Part shown: in pieces, positions 16,263 to 25,222 of the stretch
Position numbering within the stretch: position 1 is the stretch's first letter
Layout of the letters: every line of letters begins with the position of its first letter
Origin: Croceimicrobium sp965656185
Lineage (GTDB): Bacteria > Bacteroidota > Bacteroidia > Flavobacteriales > Schleiferiaceae
Assembly (NCBI GenBank): GCA_965656185.1
Contig: CBFHJH010000001.1
Coordinates: 186,001-250,000, forward strand
Direction: 5' to 3'
DNA length: 64,000 bases
Notes under the pieces: generated by a model
Databases searched by the model: none
Told to the model about the DNA's origin: nothing
What the model saw: only the letters and a program-made list of their open reading frames with translations
Made by a program: the position numbers and the translations under genes

Positions 16263-16784
16263 ATGATAAGCCTTGTATGTGCGACCAATAGACCTAAAAA
16301 TATAACTTTAAAGATCGTAGAGAAATACATGGAGATCCTCCGAGAACTAGGGCAGGAGGTGAGATTATTTGAGATGTCTGAAATTCCACGTGATTTCCTT
16401 TTTGAAGATAGTTTTGGTAATAGGACCGAAGCAACCGAAAACTTGTTAAAAGAAAAGATTTTGCCGGCCGAACGATTGGTTATCGTTTCGCCAGAATACA
16501 ATGGGAGTTACCCCGGAATTTTAAAGGCCTTTTTTGATGGCATTAAACCCCACATTTGGAAAGGAAAGAAGGTGGCTTTAGTTGGAGTAGCTTCGGGTCG
16601 TGCGGGTAATATTCGCGGTATGGATCATTTAACGCACGTTCTGCATCATCTTCGCATGGAAGTTTTTTCCAATAAAGTGCCCATTTCCAAGGTGGAGGGT
16701 TTGCTCGATGATGAGGGCAACTTAGTGGATCAAGACACGATTAACGTCTTAAAAAGGCAAGCCACCGAGTTTTTGGCTTATTAG
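16263..16784 (+). CDS. NAD(P)H-dependent FMN reductase
   Basis: 173-residue flavodoxin-like reductase of the NADPH-dependent FMN reductase family (PF03358), cytoplasmic. Visible: the N-terminal strand and phosphate loop region ISLVCATNRPKN, SPEYNGSYPGILKAFFDG (the SPEYNGS flavin-site motif typical of the family), and GVASGRAGN. It lacks the usual GSxR phosphate loop in exact form, having CATNRPKN instead. The physiological acceptor is unknown. It is divergent from parA and convergent with the PUR protein gene, with a shared terminator, so it is a single-gene unit. Confidence 0.87.
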   Translation: MISLVCATNRPKNITLKIVEKYMEILRELGQEVRLFEMSEIPRDFLFEDSFGNRTEATENLLKEKILPAERLVIVSPEYNGSYPGILKAFFDGIKPHIWKGKKVALVGVASGRAGNIRGMDHLTHVLHHLRMEVFSNKVPISKVEGLLDDEGNLVDQDTINVLKRQATEFLAY

Positions 16785-16802
16785 GATCGAATTAAAGGAA
16801 TA

Positions 16803-16832
16803 AAAAAAGCGACTTCAATAAGTCGCTTTTTT
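16803..16832. terminator. Bidirectional terminator between convergent genes
   Basis: GCGACTT (16809-16815) pairs with AAGTCGC (16820-16826) around a 4-base loop, with an A-run before and a T-run after, so it can act for both the FMN reductase (+) and the DUF3276 gene (-). Confidence 0.85.
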
Positions 16833-16856
16833 TGTCTAATGATTTCTGTTTAAAGA

Positions 16857-17246
16857 CTAAATATCGTCGAAAGATACATCGGTAAATTCTTTGGGACTTT
16901 CTTCTTGTTGCTCTTCTTCATTCAAGTCTATGGCTCCGCGGTGCTTTTTGTGATAATCCGGCTCATGCTTATCGGAGATCACCTCGTCGCCGCGGTGTTC
17001 GATAATATAGTCGGTAGCCTCATTGAGCATTTCTGCAAAAGCAGCAAAATCTTCTTTATACAAATAGATCTTGTGCTTTTTGTAAAATACATTTCCGTTA
17101 TCGGCCGTATGTTTTTTACTCTCGGTGATAGTTAGGTAATAATCATCGGCCTTGGTAGCCCTCACGTCGAAGAAATAGGTTCTTCGTCCTGCTCTCAAAA
17201 CCTTTGAATGGATTTCCTCCTGAACATTTTTGCCTTGATCACTCAT
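16857..17246 (-). CDS. DUF3276 / PUR family nucleic-acid-binding protein
   Basis: 129 residues matching DUF3276 (PF11680), the bacterial PUR-alpha-like family that binds single-stranded DNA/RNA; characterised structurally in Borrelia. The conserved core is residues 13-85: SKVLRAGRRTYFFDVRATK, DDYYLTITESKK and KHKIYLYKEDFAAFAEML. The C-terminal 40 residues are acidic and low-complexity (LNEEEQQEESPKEF), probably disordered. It is a single-gene unit between a terminator downstream and a perfect -7 box upstream. Confidence 0.9.
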   Translation of the reverse strand: MSDQGKNVQEEIHSKVLRAGRRTYFFDVRATKADDYYLTITESKKHTADNGNVFYKKHKIYLYKEDFAAFAEMLNEATDYIIEHRGDEVISDKHEPDYHKKHRGAIDLNEEEQQEESPKEFTDVSFDDI

Positions 17247-17268
17247 TACATTTTCGGTTTAGTTGAGG

Positions 17269-17276
17269 CAAAGCTA
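17269..17276 (-). promoter_or_regulatory. -7 promoter box for the DUF3276 gene
   Basis: Minus strand reads TAGCTTTG, a full match to the Bacteroidota TAnnTTTG box, 22 bases before the start codon. The -33 match is only partial (TTC at a 20-base spacing). Confidence 0.5.
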
Positions 17277-17319
17277 AAAAAATCTCAATGCCTGTTGAAC
17301 TTCCCGGAAAAAAATGAAT

Positions 17320-19095
17320 TTAGGCAGTTTTCTTTTGGTCTTCAAGCAGTTGCTGTTCGTACATGTGACGATAGTAGCCATCGACCCCCATTAAATCCTG
17401 GTGATTTCCTTCTTCGATCAATTTACCGTTTTCGAGCACTAAGATGTGATCCGCATTTTTTACAGAAGAAACGCGATGAGATATAATTAGGGAGGTACTC
17501 TGCTTGATCAGAGCCTTCAAATTATTGAGAATAGCCTCTTCTGTTTCGGTATCTACCGCCGAAAGGCAATCATCGAAAATGAGTAAAGGTGGGGCTTTGA
17601 TAATGGCACGCGCAATGCTTACTCGTTGTTTTTGTCCTCCCGAAAGGGTTACACCTCTTTCACCTACACGGGTGTTATAGGCTTCTGGAAAATCAATGAT
17701 ATTATCATGAACGTGGGCATTCTTGGCCGCTTCTTCGATTTGTTCCTGGCTTGCTCCGTCTAAGCCAAAGCCGATATTCTCCCCAATGGTTGAGGAAAAG
17801 AGAAAGGCTTCTTGGGGCACATATCCAATGTTTTGTCTTAGTTCATCAAGGTTGAGTTTACCGATATCCTTACCATCTACCCGTATCCTGCCTTCATCGG
17901 TATCGTAAAGCCGCCCAATCAAATTGGCTATGGTACTTTTCCCACTCCCGGTCCTTCCCACAATAGCCAAAGACTTGCCAGCCTCTAATTTAAAGCTAAG
18001 CTTATCAAGCGCTTTTATTCCCGTGTCGGGATAAGTGAAGCTTACTTGATCGAATTCTATATTTCCCTTAAAGTTCAATTGTTCCTCACTCGGATTGCGA
18101 ATCTCAGGCTCTACCCTCAAGAATTCATTAATGCGCTCTTGACTTGCGGCAGCGCGTTGCACCAGGGATGTAACCCAGCCTATGGAGGCCACAGGCCAAG
18201 TAAGCATGTTTACATAAATAATGAACTGCGCTATATTACCGGTGGTTATTCGACCCGCTATTACTTCTTGTCCGCCAATGTAAATGGTCATGATGGTAGA
18301 TAAACCGATCAAAAGGATCATTAAGGGAAAGAAAAGGGCGTTGATCTGAAAAAGCTCTTTATTGCGCCGGAAATAGTGGTTGGCTTCTTCATTAAAATCG
18401 GCCATTGACCGTTCTTCTCTTACATAAGCTTTTAGCACCCTGATTCCTGAAAAGGCCTCTTGCACATAAGAGCTTATAGCGCTAAGCTGTCGTTGAACCT
18501 GTTCACTTTTTTGGTTGATCTTGCGGCTCACATAATAAATACTTCCGGCTAAGATCGGAAGTGGCGCCAGTACATATAAGGAAAGTCTAGGGCTGTAATA
18601 GAACATGATCGGAACGATAAGCAATAAGTTGATGCTTACGTTGAAAGTATACATTATCGCTGGGCCAAGGTACATACGAACACGACTCACGTCCTCACTG
18701 ATTCGATTCATTAAGTCGCCCGTTTTATTACGCTTGTAAAAGGCCATGCTCAAGGCCTGGTATTGCTCAAAGATCTCATTCTTTAGATCGTATTCGATAT
18801 GGCGACTTACCACGATTATGGTTTGCCGCATAAAGAACATGAACAATCCTTTTAGCAAACTGGAACCAATTATAATGAAGCCATAAAGGATCAATTGGCT
18901 ACGTAAATCGCTGTAATCAAAATCAGGGTCATTGCTGTAAGCACCGATGGCTTCTTCTACAATACCAAAGCTTTCCCGAACCAATTCAGCCGGTAAGATC
19001 CCGAAAACCACAGAAATGGCCACAAAAAACAATCCAGCGAGGAGCTTCCAGCGGTATTTAAAAAGGTATTTATTTAGGGCTCCTAAAGACTTCAT
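17320..19095 (-). CDS. ABC transporter, fused permease and ATPase (MsbA-like exporter)
   Basis: 591-residue half-transporter; works as a homodimer in the inner membrane. The N-terminal six-helix domain spans about 1-320 (hydrophobic stretches near 17-40, 70-90, 150-185, 250-290). The nucleotide-binding domain is complete: Walker A GRTGSGKSTIANLIG near residue 377, Q-loop GYVPQEAFLFSSTIGENIG, signature LSGGQKQRVSIARAI, Walker B LLIFDDCLSAVDTE, and H-loop SHRVSSV. The Walker B Glu is replaced by Asp (DDC). Substrate is unknown; lipid or drug export are usual for this type. Divergent from leucine dehydrogenase. Confidence 0.92.
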   Translation of the reverse strand: MKSLGALNKYLFKYRWKLLAGLFFVAISVVFGILPAELVRESFGIVEEAIGAYSNDPDFDYSDLRSQLILYGFIIIGSSLLKGLFMFFMRQTIIVVSRHIEYDLKNEIFEQYQALSMAFYKRNKTGDLMNRISEDVSRVRMYLGPAIMYTFNVSINLLLIVPIMFYYSPRLSLYVLAPLPILAGSIYYVSRKINQKSEQVQRQLSAISSYVQEAFSGIRVLKAYVREERSMADFNEEANHYFRRNKELFQINALFFPLMILLIGLSTIMTIYIGGQEVIAGRITTGNIAQFIIYVNMLTWPVASIGWVTSLVQRAAASQERINEFLRVEPEIRNPSEEQLNFKGNIEFDQVSFTYPDTGIKALDKLSFKLEAGKSLAIVGRTGSGKSTIANLIGRLYDTDEGRIRVDGKDIGKLNLDELRQNIGYVPQEAFLFSSTIGENIGFGLDGASQEQIEEAAKNAHVHDNIIDFPEAYNTRVGERGVTLSGGQKQRVSIARAIIKAPPLLIFDDCLSAVDTETEEAILNNLKALIKQSTSLIISHRVSSVKNADHILVLENGKLIEEGNHQDLMGVDGYYRHMYEQQLLEDQKKTA

Positions 19096-19102
19096 GGGGT
19101 TG

Positions 19103-19130
19103 TTGACTCAAAAAATTTAGTCTAATTTCG
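19103..19130 (+). promoter_or_regulatory. Probable promoter of the leucine dehydrogenase gene
   Basis: TTG (19103-19105), 17-base spacer, then TAATTTCG (19123-19130), a 7/8 match to TAnnTTTG. It would give a leader of about 65 bases and overlaps the divergent ABC transporter promoter region. Confidence 0.4.
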
Positions 19131-19148
19131 CAGCCGAAACAGCGAGCA

Positions 19149-19156
19149 CAAAGGTA
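19149..19156 (-). promoter_or_regulatory. -7 promoter box for the ABC transporter gene
   Basis: Minus strand reads TACCTTTG, a full TAnnTTTG match, 53 bases before the ATG at 19095. No good -33 box is visible. Confidence 0.4.
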
Positions 19157-19200
19157 GAAATCTGCCTTTAGCCCCACTCTATATCTCATTAGATTTAACG

Positions 19201-20295
19201 ATGAACGATCTTAAACTTACTGATCCAGACTTAAAAGCCGGTGCTGTTTTCTCTGCCGAGGCCTTTAAGGACCACGAACAAGTGGTATTTTGCAATGACC
19301 CCGAAACAGGTTTAAAAGCCATTATCGGTATCCACGATACCACCTTAGGGCCAGCACTTGGTGGCACCCGTATGTGGTACTATGAGAATGAACAAGAGGC
19401 GATCAGAGATGTCTTGCGCCTCTCTAGAGGAATGACCTATAAAGCTTCGATCAGTGGCCTAAATTTGGGAGGAGGTAAAGCCGTGATTATTGGCGATAGT
19501 CGAAAGGATAAGACCGATGCCCTAATGCAAAAGTTTGGTGAGTACGTTAATTCACTATCGGGAAGATATATTACCGCCGAGGATGTGGGTATCAATACCC
19601 ATGACATGAAGATGGTTAAAATGAAGACCGACCACGTTACCGGCATTCCGGTAGAAATGGGCGGTTCGGGTGACCCATCTCCTGTTACCGCCTATGGCGT
19701 TTTTATGGGAATGAAAGCCGCGGCCCACTATCACTTTGGTTCGGAAGAACTCAAAGGCAAGAAGGTAATGGTTCAGGGTATTGGTCACGTTGGAGAAACT
19801 TTAGTAAAACACCTTACCGAGGCGGGTGCTCAGGTTTACATCAACGATATTCACTTGGATCGCATGGAGGCTATTGCCGATAAATATCAGGCCATTATTC
19901 ATCATGGAGATGTGTTTGAAGCGGAATACGATATTTATGCCCCTTGTGCTTTAGGAGCTACGGTTAATCCGGAAACGATCGATCGAATGCCGGCGAGAAT
20001 TATTGCTGGGGCTGCCAATAATCAGTTGGCCAATGAGATTAGGGATGCTCAATTGCTCAAGCAAAAGGGTATTCTGTATGCCCCAGACTTTTTGATCAAT
20101 GCTGGTGGTTTGATCAATGTTTATTCAGAAATTGCAAAATACGACCGAGCAGAGTCCTTGCGTCGTACTGAAAATATTTACGATACTACCTTAGCGATTT
20201 TCCGTAAAGCTGAGTTGGAAAATAGCACAACTCATCAAGCTGCTTTGGCTATGGCCGAAGAGCGGATCGCAAGCTTTAAAGCCCAGAAGAATTAA
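19201..20295 (+). CDS. Leucine dehydrogenase (Glu/Leu/Phe/Val dehydrogenase family)
   Basis: 364 residues; oxidatively deaminates branched-chain amino acids with NAD+. Lys81 in GMTYKAS and Lys93 in GLNLGGGKAVI match the substrate-binding and catalytic lysines of leucine dehydrogenases, with the same spacing of 12. The NAD domain has VMVQGIGHVGETLVKHL near residue 192. The length fits leucine dehydrogenase rather than the longer glutamate enzyme. It begins a plus-strand run with nusB three bases downstream. It may link to the acyl-CoA carboxylase at 8-9.7 kb through leucine breakdown, but that is inference. Confidence 0.9.
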   Translation: MNDLKLTDPDLKAGAVFSAEAFKDHEQVVFCNDPETGLKAIIGIHDTTLGPALGGTRMWYYENEQEAIRDVLRLSRGMTYKASISGLNLGGGKAVIIGDSRKDKTDALMQKFGEYVNSLSGRYITAEDVGINTHDMKMVKMKTDHVTGIPVEMGGSGDPSPVTAYGVFMGMKAAAHYHFGSEELKGKKVMVQGIGHVGETLVKHLTEAGAQVYINDIHLDRMEAIADKYQAIIHHGDVFEAEYDIYAPCALGATVNPETIDRMPARIIAGAANNQLANEIRDAQLLKQKGILYAPDFLINAGGLINVYSEIAKYDRAESLRRTENIYDTTLAIFRKAELENSTTHQAALAMAEERIASFKAQKN

Positions 20296-20298
20296 AGA

Positions 20299-21237
20299 AT
20301 GCTTACCAGACGTCATTTAAGGATCAAAGTATTTCAAGCGCTTTACGCGATGCAATACGACGAAAAGGGCATGGCTCCGGCCGAAAAGCAACTCAAGAAG
20401 TCTGTAGACGATATTTATCGCCTTTACCTCTTCGATTTGGCCGCCTTAGTTATGATTCACCGTTTTGCGAAAGAGCGTATCGAGCTCAATAAGCAAAAGA
20501 AGCTTCCAAATGAGGAGGATCTGAATCCTAAAATGAACTTCGCCAGCAACCAATTCTTAAAATGGTTAAGTGGCAATCTTAGTTTCCAAAAAGCAATTCA
20601 AGACCATCATATCAAATTTGGCGATGAAAAGGAGATCTTAAGAACAGTATTTAAGACCCTTTTAGAAGACGAGCGATATTTGGAATATCAGGCCTTAAAC
20701 GATCCTGATCTCAAAGAAGATCGCAAGTTCATCAAATACCTTTACGGTACTTATCTCGTTAATAATGACAGTTTACACGATCATTATGAAGAGTTAAATA
20801 TGTACTGGTCCGATGATCTGGACGCGGCGCAAGCCATGGTAGCGAAAACAATTACTGCTTTTGACGAATCGAAGAATGAACAAAGTTCTTTGGTTCGACT
20901 TATTAAAAATCAAGATGACCTAGATTTTGCCATCACCCTTTTTCGAGAGACAATTAAGGGAGGCGCGGCATTTGAAAAGGACATTTTGGCAAAGGCACAA
21001 AATTGGGAAGGAGACCGAATCGCTAGTATCGACAGCCTACTAATGAAAATGGCTTTGGCTGAGTTGATCAGCTTCAATCAGATTCCTGTCAAAGTTACTC
21101 TGAATGAATACATTGAATTAGCCAAACAATATAGCACTAAACGCAGCGGTCAGTTTGTGAACGGTATTCTCGACAAGCTCCAACAAGAATGGCAGGAGCA
21201 AGGGAAGTTTAAAAAAATTGGCCGTGGCTTACTTTAG
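20299..21237 (+). CDS. nusB: Transcription antitermination protein NusB, long form
   Basis: 312 residues, more than twice E. coli NusB (139). The N-terminus MLTRRHLRIKVFQALYAMQYD carries the usual NusB opening. The C-terminal part holds the conserved helical domain with SLLMKMALAELISFNQIPVKVTLNEY and KQYSTKRSGQFVNGILDKL. About 130 extra helical residues lie in between. This long form is normal in Bacteroidota. It works in antitermination of rRNA transcription with NusE. It follows leucine dehydrogenase after 3 bases, so both probably share a transcript. Confidence 0.92.
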   Translation: MLTRRHLRIKVFQALYAMQYDEKGMAPAEKQLKKSVDDIYRLYLFDLAALVMIHRFAKERIELNKQKKLPNEEDLNPKMNFASNQFLKWLSGNLSFQKAIQDHHIKFGDEKEILRTVFKTLLEDERYLEYQALNDPDLKEDRKFIKYLYGTYLVNNDSLHDHYEELNMYWSDDLDAAQAMVAKTITAFDESKNEQSSLVRLIKNQDDLDFAITLFRETIKGGAAFEKDILAKAQNWEGDRIASIDSLLMKMALAELISFNQIPVKVTLNEYIELAKQYSTKRSGQFVNGILDKLQQEWQEQGKFKKIGRGLL

Positions 21238-21281
21238 CACAATTTTTGAAGCAAATTTGTATAAATCAAAAATCAGTAAAA

Positions 21282-21797
21282 ATGACTAAAAGACTCTTCT
21301 TGAGCTCCGCTTTAGCTTTAGCCGTACTAAGTTCTTGCGATAATGCTGCAAGCAAAATCAAAAGTGAAGGTTCAACTAGTGATAATGCCAATGCGGTAAG
21401 CAACACAGACAATGGCATGGAGGTTTCAACTAATGTTAACGCCAATGGCGCATTAGCGGAATTTTCATTCGAAGAAGAAAACCATGACTTCGGAACCATT
21501 GAAGAAGGTACTATTGCCAAGTATGATTTCACCTTTACCAATACTGGTGAAGCGCCATTGATCATTACCAATGCTGCAGGTAGTTGTGGATGTACTGTAC
21601 CAAGCTGGCCACGTGAGCCTATCGCTCCAGGTGCCGAAGGTACTATTCACGTTGAGTTTAACTCAAACAACCGTACCGGAAATCAAACCAAAACTGTAAC
21701 TCTATCGGCTAACACTGTTCCTAATAAAAAGGTATTGCGTATCAACGCTATGGTAAACCCTAAGCCTAAAAAGGATCAAGCCGAAAGCAATAGTTAA
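21282..21797 (+). CDS. DUF1573 lipoprotein
   Basis: 171 residues. A lipoprotein signal ends in LSSC with Cys19, followed by a Ser/Asn-rich linker and one DUF1573 domain at about 65-160: FEEENHDFGTIEEGTIAKYDF..., TNTGEAPLIITNAAGSCGCT and VEFNSNNRTGNQTKTVTL. The domain is an Ig-like fold found in Bacteroidota exported proteins; function is unknown. The frame is open 12 codons further upstream, but the ATG at 21282 gives the proper signal peptide. The gene order nusB-DUF1573-yajC-ybbR-coaE is the common one in this phylum. Confidence 0.9.
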   Translation: MTKRLFLSSALALAVLSSCDNAASKIKSEGSTSDNANAVSNTDNGMEVSTNVNANGALAEFSFEEENHDFGTIEEGTIAKYDFTFTNTGEAPLIITNAAGSCGCTVPSWPREPIAPGAEGTIHVEFNSNNRTGNQTKTVTLSANTVPNKKVLRINAMVNPKPKKDQAESNS

Positions 21798-21806
21798 TCG
21801 AAACAG

Positions 21807-22136
21807 ATGCTGAATATCTTATTACAAGCAGGTGGAGGTTCTCCCTTGGGAGGATTTTTACCATTAGTACTTCTTCTCTTAGTAATGTATTTCTTTTTCT
21901 TTCGTCCGCAAATGAAGCGTCAGAAAGAAGAGCGCAAGTTCCGCGAAGAAATCAGCAAGGGGATGCGTATCGTTACTAATTCAGGAATTCACGGAAAGAT
22001 CTTGGAAATCAATGAAGAGACCTTGATCCTTGAATCGGAAAATTCTCGCTTAAAATTGGATCGATCCGCCATCAGTAAAGAGATGAGCGCCAAGTATCTT
22101 CCTAAAGAAGAAAAGAAGGAAAAAGAGAAAAAATAA
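21807..22136 (+). CDS. yajC: Preprotein translocase accessory subunit YajC
   Basis: 109 residues with one transmembrane helix at about 15-34 (LGGFLPLVLLLLVMYFFFFRP), the FRPQMKRQKEERKF motif straight after it, and a small cytoplasmic domain GMRIVTNSGIHGKILEIN. The tail is very lysine/glutamate rich. It belongs to the SecDF-YajC holo-translocon. A terminator follows at 22146. Confidence 0.93.
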   Translation: MLNILLQAGGGSPLGGFLPLVLLLLVMYFFFFRPQMKRQKEERKFREEISKGMRIVTNSGIHGKILEINEETLILESENSRLKLDRSAISKEMSAKYLPKEEKKEKEKK

Positions 22137-22145
22137 ATTCTCCAT

Positions 22146-22169
22146 AGCCGGCCTAGCGCCGGCTTTTTT
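22146..22169 (+). terminator. Rho-independent terminator after yajC
   Basis: AGCCGGC (22146-22152), 5-base loop, GCCGGCT (22158-22164), then a T-run. It separates yajC from the YbbR gene 20 bases further on. Confidence 0.88.
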
Positions 22170-22189
22170 GTTTTCCTTAATTTCCAAGC

Positions 22190-23185
22190 GTGAAAAAGAA
22201 ACTAGAAATAGATTGGCGCGAACAGCTAAAGCTCAGTTTGCGACGTGGTAACAATCGCATCAAGATATTCTTCTTGATTCTGTCACTATTGCTCTGGTTC
22301 TTGATCAAGTTGTCAAAGAATGGCTATGTAAGTGAAGTAGAGTTTTCTTTGAATTATCCCGAACTTGAAGAAGGACGGGTTTTTACTCAACAACCGCCTA
22401 AGTCGATAAAACTTCGCTTACAGGGAACAGGCTTTAGCTTAATAAAATACGCTTGGTTCAATTTTAGATCTTTAGATATTGACCTATCTAAAATTGAGCA
22501 AAAGGCAAGCAACCAATATTATTGGCTAAGCAACGGAAGCAAGAACCTCTTAGAGTCGCAGATCAATAACGAGGATACACGCCTCCTATCTGTTTCTCCC
22601 GATACTCTCTATTTTCAAATTAGCAGCTTAAGTAAAAAGAAGCTTACGATACAATTGCGCTTGCAAACTGCTTTCGATAGCGCTCAATATGCGATGTACC
22701 GGGCACCAGAAATAAGTCCGGCCGAAATAGAGGTCTGGGGTCCCAGCGAAGTCTTAGATAGCTTACAATACATTCCCACCAAAAGCTTAAGAGTTTCTGA
22801 ACCTAGCGATAGCTTAAGTTTACAGGCGGAAATAGACTTGCCGGATATTAAATACCTGAAGTCTAGGGACTTAAAAATCGATCTAAAACTGTTTTATTCA
22901 CCGCTTACCGAAGGCCGATTAAAGATTCCCATTCTGAGTCTGAACGTTCCTGATAGCCTTAATTTGGAATTGTTTCCCGGAGAAGCGGAAATTCAGTACC
23001 GCTGTACTTTAAAGGATTTTAAAGACATCCGACCAGACGAGTTTTTCATTTATGCCGACTATCAGGAAATTGCCGATAAACCCGAAGCCCAATTCATTAG
23101 TCTCCGATTAGAACAGCCGCCGCGCGAGGTCCTGAGTCTAAACCTCCTTACCAAGCGGGTGGAATTTATACTCAGTGCGCGATGA
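22190..23185 (+). CDS. YbbR-like domain protein (CdaR-type)
   Basis: 331 residues with a single N-terminal transmembrane helix (about 24-40, IFFLILSLLLWFLIKLS) and a periplasmic part with weak YbbR repeats: FSLNYPELEEGRVFTQQPPK, PEISPAEIEVWGP near 175, and a third near 245. In Firmicutes the YbbR protein CdaR regulates the c-di-AMP cyclase CdaA; there is no cyclase gene next to this one, so that role is not shown. The start is GTG at 22190; no ATG lies before the transmembrane segment. Its last four bases overlap coaE (ATGA). Confidence 0.8.
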   Translation: MKKKLEIDWREQLKLSLRRGNNRIKIFFLILSLLLWFLIKLSKNGYVSEVEFSLNYPELEEGRVFTQQPPKSIKLRLQGTGFSLIKYAWFNFRSLDIDLSKIEQKASNQYYWLSNGSKNLLESQINNEDTRLLSVSPDTLYFQISSLSKKKLTIQLRLQTAFDSAQYAMYRAPEISPAEIEVWGPSEVLDSLQYIPTKSLRVSEPSDSLSLQAEIDLPDIKYLKSRDLKIDLKLFYSPLTEGRLKIPILSLNVPDSLNLELFPGEAEIQYRCTLKDFKDIRPDEFFIYADYQEIADKPEAQFISLRLEQPPREVLSLNLLTKRVEFILSAR

Positions 23186-23775
23186 TCATTGGCCTAACAG
23201 GAGGAATTGGTAGTGGTAAGACTACTGTGGCCCAAATATTTAAAGTTTTGGGTATACCGATCTTTGTGGCCGATGAAGTTTCCAAGGAAATCATCGACAC
23301 CGATCAAAACCTGCAAGGGAAACTGGTAGATCTTATCGGCCCAGATCTAGTAAAAGGAGGGAAGATCGATCGGCCCTACATGGCCAAGCGCATTTTTAAC
23401 GATAGCGAACTATTACGGGCCGTGAATGCCCTCATTCATCCGGCAGTAGGCCGTGCTTTTAAATCCTGGCGAGAAGAAAAGCAGGCGGCATATGTGATCA
23501 GAGAAGCGGCCATACTATTTGAGAGCGGTACGCATCATGACTGTGATAAGATCGTGGTAGTTACCGCACCAGAGGATCTCAGGATAAAGCGACTTAAAAA
23601 ACGCAGTGGCGAAAACGTAGAGCAGATCAAAGCACGCATGGATAAACAATGGCCGCAAGAAAAAAAGGCCGCCCTAGCAGATTATCTTATCTTTAATGAT
23701 GGAAGTCAATTGTTGATCCCGCAAGTAGTAAAAGTGCATGAAGATCTTATCCGTAGCGCAAACGCGCGAAGCTGA
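23182..23775 (+). CDS. coaE: Dephospho-CoA kinase
   Basis: 197 residues; last step of coenzyme A synthesis. The P-loop GLTGGIGSGKTTVAQIF occupies residues 4-20; DEVSKEIID (substrate region), LNALIHPAVG-type segment (VNALIHPAVGRAF) and RLKKRSGENVEQIKARM lid/LID region follow. Length is normal. It overlaps the YbbR gene by 4 bases and the downstream NAD(P)HX repair gene by 38 bases. Confidence 0.95.
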   Translation: MIIGLTGGIGSGKTTVAQIFKVLGIPIFVADEVSKEIIDTDQNLQGKLVDLIGPDLVKGGKIDRPYMAKRIFNDSELLRAVNALIHPAVGRAFKSWREEKQAAYVIREAAILFESGTHHDCDKIVVVTAPEDLRIKRLKKRSGENVEQIKARMDKQWPQEKKAALADYLIFNDGSQLLIPQVVKVHEDLIRSANARS

Positions 23776-25222
23776 TCGTTATACCATAGATAATGAACCG
23801 ATTGCCTCTATTGATTTAATGGAGCGCGCCGCCAGGTCCATAGCGGATTGGTTTAGGTCTAATTTCAAGGAAAAACAAAGGGTGGCTATTTTTTCCGGTC
23901 CTGGTAATAATGGAGGAGATGGTTTGGCTTTGGCCAGGCTCTTACATTCGGAGGCTTTTGAGGTGGAGGTGTTTTTAGCTAGTGAGAGTGGCAGCGAAGA
24001 CTTTAAGCATAATCTAGTTCGACTGCCGGCTGAGATCAAGAAATTCCAGGCTTTTTCCTTTCAAGCAGAAGCTTGTCCCTATACCATAGTCGTAGACGCC
24101 CTGTTTGGCTCTGGACTTAGCCGCGCTTTAGAAGGAGATTATTTGAATTTGGTGAGGGCTTTGAATGCCTGTAGAGCTCTCAAAGTGTCGGTAGATATAC
24201 CTTCAGGATTGTTTGCGGATCCCAATAAGCAACTAAGTTCTGAAGGGGTTTTTAGAGCACATTATAGTTTGAGTTTTCAGCATCCAAAGCTTGCTATGCT
24301 TTGTGAGCCAGGATTGGCCTTTTGCGGAGAAACGATTATACTCGACATCGGTTTAGCATCAAGCTTTTACGCTGAGCAAAAGAGTGACTATTATTATTTA
24401 GAAAGCGAGGATATCAAAGAATTGTATCGTCCACGCGCCAAACATTCCTATAAGGGAACTTATGGCCATTTGTTAAGTATTTCCGGTTCGGTAGATAAAA
24501 TGGGGGCAGCTTTAATCGCGGCAGAGGCAGCCTTGAGATCTGGTCTGGGCCTGTTAACCGCCTCGATACCTAAGGAGGGGTTTACGGGATTTAATAGTTC
24601 CTTGCCGGAAGCGATGTTGCAAGATAGAAAGTGGTTTAATGCCCAAGAGCTAGCTCGATTTAATGCAATTTTAATTGGGCCTGGTTTAGGTCTTGAGCCC
24701 GAAAGTGAGCGCCTTTTAAAGCAGAGCATACAAGAATATGGTGGAGCTTTGGTTTTAGATGCAGATGCCCTAAGGCTGTTGGCGGACAACCCTACTTGGT
24801 TGGCTTTTTTACCGACTGGCACCATTCTTACCCCCCATCTTGGCGAACTTAAAGCCTTATTAGACCGCAAAGAATTAGGTTTCGATTATATAGAAACCAC
24901 CAAGGATCTGGCCCGTAAGCACCAAGTTTACGTTCTCATAAAGAATAGTATTAGCGCTTTAGTTAGCCCTAATGGAAAGGTCTTCTTTGCCGACTTTGGT
25001 TCGCCAGCCTTGGCCAAAGGTGGAAGCGGGGATCTTTTGGCCGGATGCATTGCTTCTCTGCGCGCGCAGGCTTATACTCCGATGGCTGCCGTTTGCCTAG
25101 CACTGTTCTTGCAGGGAAGGGCAGCTAAATTAGCGGCCAGTAAAAGTCATGTACAAGCTGTTTTAAGTCGAGATGTCTGTGCGGAGATCGGATCGGCCTA
25201 TTCCGATTTAGCCGCTAAGTAA
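23738..25222 (+). CDS. nnr: Bifunctional NAD(P)H-hydrate epimerase / ADP-dependent dehydratase
   Basis: 494 residues; repairs hydrated NAD(P)H. The N-terminal YjeF epimerase domain (about 1-210) shows GPGNNGGDGLALARLL, DALFGSGLSR and SVDIPSGLFAD. The C-terminal ribokinase-like dehydratase (about 230-490) shows KGTYGHLLSISGS, ALVLDADALRLLA, TPHLGELKALL and KGGSGDLLAGCIASL. Both catalytic regions look intact. The ATG at 23738 lies inside coaE (38-base overlap), which is needed to keep the conserved start KILSVAQTREADRYTI. Its 3' end overlaps the convergent membrane protein gene by 25 bases. Confidence 0.93.
   Translation: MKILSVAQTREADRYTIDNEPIASIDLMERAARSIADWFRSNFKEKQRVAIFSGPGNNGGDGLALARLLHSEAFEVEVFLASESGSEDFKHNLVRLPAEIKKFQAFSFQAEACPYTIVVDALFGSGLSRALEGDYLNLVRALNACRALKVSVDIPSGLFADPNKQLSSEGVFRAHYSLSFQHPKLAMLCEPGLAFCGETIILDIGLASSFYAEQKSDYYYLESEDIKELYRPRAKHSYKGTYGHLLSISGSVDKMGAALIAAEAALRSGLGLLTASIPKEGFTGFNSSLPEAMLQDRKWFNAQELARFNAILIGPGLGLEPESERLLKQSIQEYGGALVLDADALRLLADNPTWLAFLPTGTILTPHLGELKALLDRKELGFDYIETTKDLARKHQVYVLIKNSISALVSPNGKVFFADFGSPALAKGGSGDLLAGCIASLRAQAYTPMAAVCLALFLQGRAAKLAASKSHVQAVLSRDVCAEIGSAYSDLAAK

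Noticed and set aside
16382..16397. CACGTG-centred sequence within the FMN reductase gene next to parAB, as a parS site
   Set aside because: Only the CACGTG core and a few flanking bases fit the parS consensus (about 10 of 16), and the right arm does not fit. No second copy was found nearby.
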